A stretch of 64,000 bases of DNA from Paenibacillus oralis (GTDB lineage: Bacteria; Bacillota; Bacilli; Paenibacillales; Paenibacillaceae). The position numbers were made by a program, and so were the translations under genes. Of the stretch, positions 8,903-16,894 are shown one piece after another; position 1 is the stretch's first letter, and each line of letters begins with the position of its first letter. The notes beneath the pieces are model-generated. The model did not search any database. It worked only from the letters and a program-made list of their open reading frames with translations, and was not told the DNA's origin. The stretch is taken from NCBI RefSeq assembly GCF_003863965.1, contig NZ_RRCN01000001.1, forward strand, positions 6,073,071 to 6,137,070, given 5' to 3'.

Positions 8903-9176
8903 ATAAGTTGAACTATTGATTGTGCGGATCAGGGCAGCCGTGTGAAATGTTCTTACGATCGCTGCCCGCCCCAGATTTCTATGATTAAGTAGATTCATAC
9001 AAGGTAGAAATCCGGTCACAAAGGCGACCAAGCATATGCTTCCGATGCAGCTTTCTTACAGAAAGCTTTTAGTTTCTTCAGAATCATTTCCCCTAGGTTC
9101 AATATTATAAAATGTTTATTCTTTTAGAATATTGAACCCTCTTGCCTAACTCCCGCTTTTCTCTAGTTCAACTTAT
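8903..9176. mobile_element. Small MITE-like element in the garK leader
   Basis: The 274-bp segment is bounded by the inverted repeat ATAAGTTGAACTA (8903-8915) and TAGTTCAACTTAT (9164-9176). Inside, GGTTCAATATT (9096-9106) and its perfect complement (9128-9138) form another stem. There is no coding capacity. The outer end recurs at 20715-20737. Size, terminal repeats and lack of genes fit a non-autonomous element; no certain target duplication was found. Confidence 0.5.
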
Positions 9177-9272
9177 CTAGTTTCGGATTTGCAACATAGC
9201 CCCGGTCAGCGCTTGCCGTACTTTGCGGGATTCCCGCGCTGCCCGGGCGGCTTGCTTTATCCGCATGACTTC

Positions 9273-9360
9273 ACTATACACTCTTGTACTGTTTTTCACA
9301 TTGGTCCGCACTCACAAAGTTTTATAGCTTTTTCCTGGTAAAATTGGGCTCTCGCACAAT
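9273..9360 (-). promoter_or_regulatory. CdaR-type promoter module, copy B (garK-gudD)
   Basis: On the minus strand TATAGT (9273-9278) follows TGTGAA (9295-9300) by 16 bp, inside a 66-bp block (9295-9360) with spacing identical to copies A and C. Copy A and copy B also share GTACAAG, TCATGCGGA and ATTGTGCG. It points to garK and lies between the garD terminator and the small repeat element. Confidence 0.65.
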
Positions 9361-9372
9361 GGTTCCACCGGC

Positions 9373-9405
9373 AAAAAATAGGCCGCCTATCCCGGATAGT
9401 CGGCC
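9373..9405 (-). terminator. Rho-independent terminator of garD
   Basis: An 11-bp stem with one mismatch (9381-9391 with 9395-9405) and 3-nt loop is followed on the minus strand by six Ts (9373-9378). It ends garD transcription just before the garK promoter module. Confidence 0.85.
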
Positions 9406-9431
9406 CTGTTCAGGTGAATTAAGACGGCTGT

Positions 9432-10964
9432 TCATGTGACGGGCGCGGGATTGAACAGGCTTATCGCGTTATGCAGCCCCCACTGCTCGGCCCAAGTTTG
9501 CTTGCGCCCGCTGGCTACGTCCAAAATGAATCTGAATATCTCCCAGCCGACGTCCTCGATCGTGGCCTCGCCGTCAGCGATCCGCCCCGCGTTGATATCG
9601 ATCAGGTCAGGCCATTGCTCGGCCAATGCATTGCGGCTCGCTACTTTAATGACTGGCGCCATCGCCAAGCCGTAAGGGGTGCCCCGGCCGGTCGTAAAGA
9701 CTTGCATATTGATGCCGGAAGCGAGCTGCAGTGTGCCGCACACAAAATCGCTTGCCGGCGTCGCGGCAAAAATCAGCCCTTTTTGCACCGCCTTTTCGCC
9801 GGGCGCCAGGACCGCCGTGATCGGGCTGCTGCCGGATTTGACGATCGAACCCAGCGATTTTTCCACAATGTTCGCCAGGCCTCCTTTTTTGTTTCCCGGT
9901 GTCGGATTGGCGCTCCGGTCAGCCTGGCCGCGCTGCAAATAGGCATCGTACCATTCCATTTCGCGGATCAGCGCCCGCCCGACCTCCTCGTTCACGGCCC
10001 GCGGCGTAAGCAGATGAACGGCATCGCGCACCTCGGTCACTTCGGAGAACAGCACCGTCGCCCCGGCGCGCACCAGCAGATCGGCGGCATAACCGACAGC
10101 CGGATTCGCCGTGATGCCGGAGAAGGCGTCGCTTCCCCCGCATTGCAGGCCGACCACCAGACCTGAAGCGGGACAGGTGACGCGCTTGCGGCGGTTCAAT
10201 TTTTCCAGCCGTGCTTCCGCCATTTCCATAATCGCTTGAACCATCGGGATAAATCCTTGATAATCCTGCAGCGTAACTACCTTGGAAGCGCTGTCGCCAT
10301 CCGGTATGAGACGATCCGGCTGCAGCTTCTCGCAGCCTAAGCCGACAACCATCAGCTCGCCGCCAAAATTCGGATTGGCCGCGATGTTCCGAATGGTGCG
10401 GATCGGGATCACGGCGTCGGGGGCCTGGATCGCCACACCGCAGCCATAGGTATGATGGATCGCCACCACATCGTCCACCTGCGGATATTTAGGTAGAAGC
10501 TCTTCCTTGATCCGCTTTACCGCATAATCCAGCACACCCGACACGCACTGTACGCTCGTCGTAATTCCGAGGATGTTTTTGGTGCCGACGCTGCCGTCCG
10601 GATTGAGGTATCCCTCGAACGTAAAGCCTTCAAGCGGCGGCTGAGGCGGCGGCACTTTGGTGGCAAGCGGCAGCTCCCGGAGCAACGGCGGCGTTGGAAG
10701 TTCGATTAACGACTCGCCCACCCAACTGCCTTGTGGGATGGAGCACACCGCGTAGCCGATAATTTCGCCATAACGAACGACAGCTTCTCCCTGGGCCACA
10801 TCCGCCAAGGCGACCTTATGCCCCTGCGGAACATGCTCCGTTAACTTAAGCCCGCAAGGAAATACGGTACCTTCGGGCAAACCTCCCGCATTGGCAATGA
10901 TCGCCACATTATCTTTTTCGTGAACCTTAATGTACAAGGGAGCATCATTGCGTAAATCATTCAT
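9432..10964 (-). CDS. garD: Galactarate dehydratase
   Basis: A 510-residue protein that follows E. coli GarD (523 residues) nearly throughout. The N-terminal SAF-like domain holds [20 protein letters not shown]; later come [55 protein letters not shown] and the C-terminal [15 protein letters not shown]. It dehydrates meso-galactarate to 5-keto-4-deoxy-D-glucarate, using Fe2+ in characterised members, so it feeds the same intermediate as GudD. ATG 10964 has TAAGGAGG upstream. An open frame continues upstream to 11126 but crosses the promoter and is not coding. A single-gene unit with its own promoter module and terminator. Confidence 0.96.
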   Translation of the reverse strand: MNDLRNDAPLYIKVHEKDNVAIIANAGGLPEGTVFPCGLKLTEHVPQGHKVALADVAQGEAVVRYGEIIGYAVCSIPQGSWVGESLIELPTPPLLRELPLATKVPPPQPPLEGFTFEGYLNPDGSVGTKNILGITTSVQCVSGVLDYAVKRIKEELLPKYPQVDDVVAIHHTYGCGVAIQAPDAVIPIRTIRNIAANPNFGGELMVVGLGCEKLQPDRLIPDGDSASKVVTLQDYQGFIPMVQAIMEMAEARLEKLNRRKRVTCPASGLVVGLQCGGSDAFSGITANPAVGYAADLLVRAGATVLFSEVTEVRDAVHLLTPRAVNEEVGRALIREMEWYDAYLQRGQADRSANPTPGNKKGGLANIVEKSLGSIVKSGSSPITAVLAPGEKAVQKGLIFAATPASDFVCGTLQLASGINMQVFTTGRGTPYGLAMAPVIKVASRNALAEQWPDLIDINAGRIADGEATIEDVGWEIFRFILDVASGRKQTWAEQWGLHNAISLFNPAPVT

Positions 10965-10997
10965 ATGAACGGCCTCCTTACTTTTCCGCATGACCTC

Positions 10998-11085
10998 ACT
11001 ATACTCCCTTGTACTCTTTTTCACATTGGCGCCCAACCCAAAGTTTTGCGATTTGGGGCCGGCAAAAATTGGACTTCCGCACAAT
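10998..11085 (-). promoter_or_regulatory. CdaR-type promoter module, copy A (garD)
   Basis: On the minus strand TATAGT (10998-11003) follows TGTGAA (11020-11025) by 16 bp in a 66-bp block (11020-11085). The predicted start of transcription is about 30 bp before the garD ATG. It is the best-placed of the three copies and so the reference for the module. Confidence 0.7.
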
Positions 11086-11156
11086 AATCCGTAATCCGCA
11101 ATCCGCACCCGCTTTACGTTTATCATCCCTTAATCCTGATCCTGACTGTAATCAAC

Positions 11157-11340
11157 TGCAAAAGTGCATTTGATTTCCCGCAAATTTACGTTTAAGAGCG
11201 ATTGAAATGCAAAAGTGCATCTCATTCGGGACTGTGCGATAAAAAAGGAACTTTTGACCGGGAATGAAATGCATTTTTGCAGTTGAGCCACCTATTTCGA
11301 GGAATTTCGACGAATTTCGCATGCACTTTTGCATTTCGTG
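11157..11340. repeat. Cluster of TGCAAAAGTGCAT repeats
   Basis: Four related units occur here: TGCAAAAGTGCAT at 11157-11169 and 11208-11220 in direct orientation, ATGCATTTTTGCA at 11269-11281, and ATGCACTTTTGCA at 11321-11333 in inverted orientation, with shared flanks such as GAAATGC. The cluster fills the gap between garD and the aldo/keto reductase terminator. No gene is visible. Confidence 0.6.
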
Positions 11341-11387
11341 GGATTTCCCGGATTTCCCCCTCTTCACCCGCCTCTGAATTTTTTCTC

Positions 11388-11423
11388 AAAAAAAACCGCC
11401 TGAGCGGTTTTGTCCGCTCAGGC
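11388..11423 (-). terminator. Terminator of the aldo/keto reductase gene
   Basis: A perfect 10-bp stem (11398-11407 with 11414-11423) with a 6-nt loop is followed on the minus strand by eight Ts (11388-11395), a few bases after the stop codon. Confidence 0.92.
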
Positions 11424-11431
11424 AGCTTTCA

Positions 11432-12337
11432 TTAAATAATATCCAGCGGGACCTTCCGGGAAGGCGGCGGAAAAGCATCCTCGAGCGCGGCGATCTCCTC
11501 GTCGCTAAGCCTGATCCGCGCGGCCTGCGCGTTCTCCGTCACATGGCGCACGGACGAAGCTTTGGGGATGGCGATAATGTTGCCGCCGCGGATGCTCCAG
11601 GCGAGCAGAATCTGCAGCGGCGATGCCCCATGCGCTTCGGCCGCCTGCACCACGGCGGGATGCTCCGTCAGCCCTTTGCGCAGCTCGCCCGCCTGGGCCA
11701 GCGGCGAATAGGCCATGATAGGCATGCCGCGTTCCCGCTGCCAAGGCAGCAGATCGTATTCAATGCCGCGCGAGCCGAGGTGGTACAGCACCTGATTGAC
11801 GGCGCAGCGGCTGCCGCCCGCAAGGGCCGCCAGCTCCCGCATATCCGCCGTATCAAAGTTGGAAACGCCCCAGCGGATGATCTTCCCCTGCTCGGCCAGT
11901 CTCTCCATGCACTCCACGGTTTCCTCCAGCGGTACGCGGCCCCGCCAATGCAGCAGGTACAGGTCAAGCCTGTCGGTGCCCAGCCGTTTCAGGCTTTCCT
12001 CGCAACTGCGGAAAATCCTGGCCCGGCCCGCATTGTGCGGATACACCTTGGACACGAGAAACACGCTGTCGCGTTTCCCCTTAAGCGCTTCGCCGACAAG
12101 CGATTCGGCGCGCCCTTCCCCGTACATTTCCGCCGTGTCGATAAGATTCATGCCCAGCTCAACGCCTGCTTGCAGCGCGGCGATTTCCTCCCCCCAGCGC
12201 CGGGGATTGTCGCCGATGCGCCATGTGCCCTGGCCGAGGGCGGCCACTTCCGTACCGCCGGCCAGCCTAACCCGCCCGATGGTGGTCCCCCGGACCGAGC
12301 CGGTTTGGTCCCGGCGGCTATGTTCGCTTTCGTTCAT
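11432..12337 (-). CDS. Aldo/keto reductase
   Basis: A 301-residue AKR-superfamily (beta/alpha)8 oxidoreductase. The catalytic tetrad is visible: Asp and Tyr in NLIDTAEMYG, Lys in FLVSKVYP, His in LYLLHWRG. The NADPH phosphate-binding region lies in IIAIPKASSVRHVTENAQA. The start at ATG 12337 has GGAGG eight bases upstream; in-frame ATGs at 12352 and 12376 are less well placed. It resembles YeaE/MorA-type reductases, which reduce aldehydes such as methylglyoxal, but the substrate cannot be told from sequence. It stands alone, with its own terminator. Confidence 0.9.
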   Translation of the reverse strand: MNESEHSRRDQTGSVRGTTIGRVRLAGGTEVAALGQGTWRIGDNPRRWGEEIAALQAGVELGMNLIDTAEMYGEGRAESLVGEALKGKRDSVFLVSKVYPHNAGRARIFRSCEESLKRLGTDRLDLYLLHWRGRVPLEETVECMERLAEQGKIIRWGVSNFDTADMRELAALAGGSRCAVNQVLYHLGSRGIEYDLLPWQRERGMPIMAYSPLAQAGELRKGLTEHPAVVQAAEAHGASPLQILLAWSIRGGNIIAIPKASSVRHVTENAQAARIRLSDEEIAALEDAFPPPSRKVPLDII

Positions 12338-12420
12338 CTCCGTAACCTCCATTCTCCGTCCGTAAGTTGTACTCATTTTACTCTTCTTAATAAACTTACC
12401 ACACGAATTCGTCTCCTGCA

Positions 12421-12436
12421 TTGTGCGGGGGCACAA
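12421..12436. promoter_or_regulatory. TTGTGC-N4-GCACAA palindrome upstream of the reductase
   Basis: A 16-bp perfect dyad lies 84 bp before the aldo/keto reductase start, a likely operator position. Its half-site TTGTGC also occurs in the CdaR-type modules (ATTGTGCG). The rest of the stretch 12338-12589 shows no gene. Confidence 0.4.
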
Positions 12437-12589
12437 CACAAAATGGTCAAACACTCTTGCACCCCCTGTGAAAATAAGAAACGCGGTGCCTGCAAAATCC
12501 AGACTACCGTTGGTCGTCCAGTAGCCGGCTGGCCGTAAAGCGCCGATTTCCAGTTTAATCCAGCGTTTGGAGGTAGTATTCATTGCGAC

Positions 12590-12619
12590 AAAAATAGCCG
12601 CCGGTACTTTCCCGGCAGC
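12590..12619 (-). terminator. Terminator of the siderophore transport operon
   Basis: An 8-bp stem with one G-T pair (12597-12604 with 12612-12619) is followed on the minus strand by a T5 run at 12590-12594, 43 bp after the ATPase stop. Confidence 0.7.
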
Positions 12620-12662
12620 CTAAATTCTGCAATACGCAGGCTTGTTGCGCGTACACTACGAT

Positions 12663-13502
12663 TCAAACATAAACCGGCCGCAGGCGGTTGTCATTGGGCT
12701 GCGGCCGCGGATCGATCCGCCGGCCTTTCCCGTGCGGGATAAACTGCGGAGTGCCAAACACCGGATCGCGGCTCACCGTGCACCGCATGCCGAACACCGC
12801 CTCCACCGTCTCCGCGGTCATCACGTCTTCCGGCTTCCCCTGCGCATATACCGTCTTTCCGTGAAGCGCCACGATATGATGGGCGTACCGGCAGGCCAGG
12901 TTCAAGTCGTGCAGCACCATCACGATCGTCCGCCGCTCCTTCTCGTTCAACTCAAACAGCAGATCTAAAATTTCGACCTGGTGGGCCATGTCCAAATAGG
13001 TCGTCGGCTCGTCGAGCAGCAGCGCATCCGTCCCCTGCGCCAGCGTCATGGCGATCCAGGCCCGCTGCCGCTGCCCGCCGGACAGGGAGTCCACCGTCCG
13101 GTCCGCCAAAGCCGACAGGCCGGTATCCTCCAGGGCCCGCTTGACCATCCGCTCGTCTTCCGGCGACCACTGCGAAAGCCAGCTTTGATGCGGATACCGC
13201 CCCTGTTTGACGAGCTGCAGCACGGTCAAGCCCTCCGGAGCCGCCGGCCCTTGCGGCAAAATGGCCAGCTTTTTCGCCACCTCTTTGGTCGCCAGCTTGG
13301 CGATGTTTTTGCCGTCCAGCAGCACCGCGCCGGCCTTGGGCTTCAACAGCCGGGAAACCGCCCGCAGCAGCGTCGATTTGCCGCAGCCGTTGCTGCCGAC
13401 GAACACCGTGATTTTCCCCGGCGGAATGTTTAAGCTTAGCTCATCGATAATCATCTCCTCGCCGTACGATAACGCCAAAGCCTCCGTTTTCAACACCTGC
13501 AT
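12663..13502 (-). CDS. Ferric-siderophore ABC transporter ATPase (FecE/FhuC-type)
   Basis: A 279-residue nucleotide-binding subunit. Walker A is GSNGCGKST, the Q-loop is AILPQGP, the signature is [17 protein letters not shown], and Walker B is [15 protein letters not shown] followed by an H-loop histidine in [15 protein letters not shown]. These are the hallmarks of FecE/FhuC iron-siderophore ATPases. ATG 13502 has GGAGGGG upstream; in-frame upstream ATGs are outside the domain. It lies 70 bp behind the second permease gene and ends the operon. It powers uptake through the two FecCD-type permeases. Confidence 0.93.
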   Translation of the reverse strand: MQVLKTEALALSYGEEMIIDELSLNIPPGKITVFVGSNGCGKSTLLRAVSRLLKPKAGAVLLDGKNIAKLATKEVAKKLAILPQGPAAPEGLTVLQLVKQGRYPHQSWLSQWSPEDERMVKRALEDTGLSALADRTVDSLSGGQRQRAWIAMTLAQGTDALLLDEPTTYLDMAHQVEILDLLFELNEKERRTIVMVLHDLNLACRYAHHIVALHGKTVYAQGKPEDVMTAETVEAVFGMRCTVSRDPVFGTPQFIPHGKGRRIDPRPQPNDNRLRPVYV

Positions 13503-13572
13503 CTCTTCCCCTCCGTTTCTTTCCTTCACCGAATTAGCGCTAAACATAAACACTTTAACCGGTGGGATTGAT

Positions 13573-14613
13573 TTACCTGTTGCGGTTTCTGTACAGCAAA
13601 TAGATGAAAAACGGTCCCCCGACTCCTGCCGTAAATACACCCGCGGGAATATCGAGCGGCAGAAACACGGTTCTGGCCAGCGAATCGGCGACGACCAGCA
13701 GCAGCGCGCCGATGACCGCGGCCACGGGCAGCAGACCTCCGAGTGAGGGTCCGACGAGCTTCTTGGCGATATGCGGCGCCATCAGTCCGATGAACCCGAT
13801 CGCCCCGGCCACCGCCACCGCGGCGCCTGAAAGCGCCACGCAGATGAACAGCAACACAAGGCGCTGCCGCTGCACGGAAGCCCCTAGCCCTTGGGCGACG
13901 TCATCCCCCAGCTCCTGAACGGTGACATGCCTGGAGCAGATGAGCGCCAGCGGAAAAAACACGGCGAACCACGGCAGTATCGTCAACACATCGTTCCATG
14001 ACGCGCCGTAGATGCTGCCCGTCATCCAAATATAGGCTTGACCGGCCGCATGGATCGGGCTAAGCACGAGCATCAACGTCGTAAATGATCCCGTCGCCGC
14101 CGAAATGCCGATGCCGATCAAGACGAGCCGCGTTGCCGTGACCCCCTTGCTCCACGCGAGCAGATAGATTAGAAGCGAAATGCCTCCCGCCCCGAGCATC
14201 GCCGCAACCGGCAGCCACTTGATGCTTACCGCCCCGGCAAAATAAGTCAGGAACGCCACGGCCGCAAACGAGGCCCCCCCGGTGATGCCGATCATATCTG
14301 GAGAGGCCAGCGGATTGCGGATCATCCCCTGCAGGATGCAGCCGGCCGAGGCTAAAGCCGCTCCCACCAGCACGGCCAGCAGCAGCCGGGGAAGCCTTAG
14401 CGCGCAGACGGTCAACGCGCTGTCGGCGCTGCCCTTCCCCCGCATCAAGCCAAGCAGCTCGGCGGGCGAAATCCATTTGCTGCCGAGCGTAAGACCGGCG
14501 ACAAACGCCGCGAGCAAGAGCAGCGTCAATCCGGCCCAAATGAGCAGCGTTTTGCGGGAGAGCAGCAGCGACACCCGCCCCGATTTGCTACGCCAAACCA
14601 ACAGCCGATTCAT
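13573..14613 (-). CDS. Ferric-siderophore ABC permease (FecD-type)
   Basis: A 346-residue FecCD-family permease with about ten hydrophobic segments, beginning [19 protein letters not shown]. Family signatures include [40 protein letters not shown] and [16 protein letters not shown], the last being the coupling region that contacts the ATPase. Its ATG overlaps the previous permease stop by four bases (ATGA), so translation is probably coupled. It forms the membrane heterodimer with the upstream gene product. Confidence 0.93.
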   Translation of the reverse strand: MNRLLVWRSKSGRVSLLLSRKTLLIWAGLTLLLLAAFVAGLTLGSKWISPAELLGLMRGKGSADSALTVCALRLPRLLLAVLVGAALASAGCILQGMIRNPLASPDMIGITGGASFAAVAFLTYFAGAVSIKWLPVAAMLGAGGISLLIYLLAWSKGVTATRLVLIGIGISAATGSFTTLMLVLSPIHAAGQAYIWMTGSIYGASWNDVLTILPWFAVFFPLALICSRHVTVQELGDDVAQGLGASVQRQRLVLLFICVALSGAAVAVAGAIGFIGLMAPHIAKKLVGPSLGGLLPVAAVIGALLLVVADSLARTVFLPLDIPAGVFTAGVGGPFFIYLLYRNRNR

Positions 14614-15638
14614 GAAGTTTCTCCTTTCGAGCGGAAGCTTTTCCGGGCGAGGTACACGAAAAACGGCGCTCCGACAAAGCCGGTCATGACCCCGAGCGGA
14701 ATTTCGCCCGGCATGATCAGAAAGCGGGCCAGAATGTCCGCGGCCAGCAGCAAAACCGCCCCCATAACGGCGCTGTAGGGGATCACCCAGCGGTGATCCA
14801 CCCCAACCAAATATCGCGCCATATGGGGGATAACCAGCCCGACGAAGCCGATCGAGCCGGCGGCGGCCACCGAGCTGCCGGCAAGCAGCACCACGGCCAG
14901 GGCAATCGCGGTTTTGACCAGGGCTGTTTTTTGTCCCAGCCCTTTGGCGACATCCTCTCCCGAGGCGAGGATGTTGACCGGCCGGGCCAAGGCCAGCGCG
15001 GCGATCCCGGCGATAGTCATGTACGGAAGCACCGGGAGCAAATCGCCGGTTTCTTTGCCGGCGATCGAGCCGGCCAGCCAGTACAGCACGTTTTGCAGGC
15101 TCGCTTCATTGACGGCCAGCATCCCCTGCGTAAAGGAAGAAAACGAAGCCGTCAGCGCGGCGCCCGCCAGCACGATTTTGACCGGCGTCAGCCCGTCCCT
15201 GCCGATCGAGCCGAGCAAATAGACCGCCGCGGCCGCCAGGGCCGCCCCGAAAAAAGCAAACCAGACGAGCTGCGAAAGCGACGTGACCGGCAGGAAGGTC
15301 AAAGCGAGCACGACCATAAACACGGCGCCGCTGTTGATGCCGAAAATCCCCGGCGAAGCCAGCGGATTCCGCGTTAACGCCTGCATCAAGACGCCCGCCA
15401 CCGCCAAACTCGCCCCGATCGCCGCGGCAAACACGGCCCGGGGCAGCCGGGTCGTCCGGATTATGACATGCTCGCTCGACGCAGGATCGTAATGGATAAA
15501 GGACGCAAGCGCCGTTTCCAGGCGGATTTCCGTCGTCCCGAGCACGATGCTTAAGACGAAACAAAGCGCAAACAGCAAAAAAGCAAACGCCAACCCCGCT
15601 GCTTTAGCCGGTGTTTGGCGTATAAACGGTTGATTCAC
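14610..15638 (-). CDS. Ferric-siderophore ABC permease (FecC-type)
   Basis: A 342-residue FecCD-family permease. It carries TTRLPRAVFAAAIGASLAVAG, LTRNPLASPGIFGINSGAVF and GFVGLVIPHMARYLVG in the same positions as its partner. The start is a GTG (15638) with TAAGGAGG upstream. It lies 115 bp behind the binding-protein gene. About nine to ten membrane segments are visible from the first, AGLAFAFLLFALCFVLSIVL. Confidence 0.93.
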   Translation of the reverse strand: MNQPFIRQTPAKAAGLAFAFLLFALCFVLSIVLGTTEIRLETALASFIHYDPASSEHVIIRTTRLPRAVFAAAIGASLAVAGVLMQALTRNPLASPGIFGINSGAVFMVVLALTFLPVTSLSQLVWFAFFGAALAAAAVYLLGSIGRDGLTPVKIVLAGAALTASFSSFTQGMLAVNEASLQNVLYWLAGSIAGKETGDLLPVLPYMTIAGIAALALARPVNILASGEDVAKGLGQKTALVKTAIALAVVLLAGSSVAAAGSIGFVGLVIPHMARYLVGVDHRWVIPYSAVMGAVLLLAADILARFLIMPGEIPLGVMTGFVGAPFFVYLARKSFRSKGETS

Positions 15639-15753
15639 GCGGTTCCTCCTTACCCGGCAAAACTTGCGGAAGGCTGCCGTTCACGGCCTTATGCCCCGGC
15701 AGCCTTCCTTTAACGTTAACGTTGACTTATTCCCAAGACGCGTAAGCTGCGCG

Positions 15754-16800
15754 TTATTCCAGTCCGTAGAACTCGTACAGGTCTTCGAGCATCTCCTGGG
15801 CCGCAAGCGGGCCGGAGCCGTTGTTCCACACCGCCGTATCCACTTCGAACACACGGTTGTTCTGGACGGCCTTCAGGTTTTGCCACAGCGGATGCTCCGT
15901 CCATTCCTTGCGCAGATCCAGCCTGCCGTCATCCCTGGTTGTGCTCGTCTGGTCGAAAATGATGTCCGCGTCCATCTGCGGAATGTTCTCCTTGGAGGTC
16001 AGCTGGACGCCCCAATCCTCGCCTTGCTGCCCGGCCGGGCGGGCGATGCCCAGTTCTTCCAGCACGAGCGCGGAAAATCCGGTGTACACGATGCGGGCGT
16101 GGTCCACGCGAAAATCGACGATGCCTGCCTCCAGCTTCAGCTTGTCGCCCATTTTCGTTTTGAAATCGGCGACCCGCTGTTCCCAATCAGTCAAGAACTG
16201 CTGTTCCTCCGCCTGCTTGTTCAGCGCTTCGGCCGTGAGGTGCAGCGTATCTTTCCAGATATGTACTTCCTCTGTCATCACCGTAGGGGCGATATTCGAC
16301 AGCTGCTCGTAGATTTTTTCGTGCCGCGTTTTGGAAGCGATGATCACATCGGGGTGAAGCGCGATGATCTCCTCCAGGTTGGGCTGATTTTCCGAGCCCA
16401 GATTGATTGCCCCATCCATCCGGTCCCGGATGTAGTTGTACCAGGGCTGTTCGATCCACGATTCCACCGCACCGGCGGGTTTCACACCAAGCAGCAGCGC
16501 GGCGTCCGTCGCTCCCTGGAACAAGGTGACGACCTTTTGCGGCGTTCCCGGGATTTCGGTCGTTCCCATCGCGTGTTCAACGGTCCGTACCTCACCCCCC
16601 GCAGCGGCGCTATTTGCTGAATCCACCGTATTTTGCCCCTGGCCCCCCGTTCCTCCTTCTCCTTCTTCTCCGGCCTCAGCCTGCACCTGCGGCTGCTGCG
16701 CGCCGGCCGCTCCCTGCCCGTTTCCTCCGCACCCGGCAAAAACAAACAAAAATATGAAAATGGCGGCTAATGTAAACATAAACTTGGACGACTTGACCAT
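15754..16800 (-). CDS. Iron-siderophore-binding lipoprotein
   Basis: A 348-residue substrate-binding protein of the iron/B12 class III fold. The N-terminus is a lipoprotein signal (MVKSSKFMFTLAAIFIFLF, then FAGC lipobox at about residue 24). A low-complexity Gly/Glu/Gln linker follows, then the PBP domain with TEIPGTPQKVVTLFQGATDAALLLG and LHPDVIIASKTRHEK. It should sit on the outer membrane face and deliver ferric siderophore to the permeases. ATG 16800 has GGAGCG upstream; an in-frame ATG at 16830 would spoil the signal peptide and overlaps the Fur box. A near-perfect Fur box lies 32 bp upstream. Confidence 0.92.
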   Translation of the reverse strand: MVKSSKFMFTLAAIFIFLFVFAGCGGNGQGAAGAQQPQVQAEAGEEGEGGTGGQGQNTVDSANSAAAGGEVRTVEHAMGTTEIPGTPQKVVTLFQGATDAALLLGVKPAGAVESWIEQPWYNYIRDRMDGAINLGSENQPNLEEIIALHPDVIIASKTRHEKIYEQLSNIAPTVMTEEVHIWKDTLHLTAEALNKQAEEQQFLTDWEQRVADFKTKMGDKLKLEAGIVDFRVDHARIVYTGFSALVLEELGIARPAGQQGEDWGVQLTSKENIPQMDADIIFDQTSTTRDDGRLDLRKEWTEHPLWQNLKAVQNNRVFEVDTAVWNNGSGPLAAQEMLEDLYEFYGLE

Positions 16801-16831
16801 CTGTAATCGCTCCTTCTTCTCATCAAGCAAA

Positions 16832-16846
16832 TGATATTGATTATCA
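16832..16846. promoter_or_regulatory. Fur box before the siderophore-binding lipoprotein
   Basis: TGATATTGATTATCA matches 14 of 15 positions of the Bacillus 7-1-7 Fur consensus TGATAATNATTATCA, and the flanks extend the match. A TATAAT-like hexamer lies next to it at 16854-16859 on the minus strand, so Fur binding would block this promoter in iron-replete cells. Confidence 0.85.
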
Positions 16847-16894
16847 TTATTGATTATAAAAAGAGCGTCACCTTACGGACATGGAGATTCTCGC

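Noticed and set aside
9432-11126. A longer garD start at 11126
   Set aside because: The extra 54 residues cross the promoter module and have no homology; the ATG at 10964 has a strong ribosome site and matches the GarD N-terminus.
11153-11367. A 71-codon minus-strand frame over the TGCAAAAGTGCAT repeats
   Set aside because: It only reads the repeats (recurring EMHFC-like and FAGNQMHF-like strings) and lacks a ribosome site.
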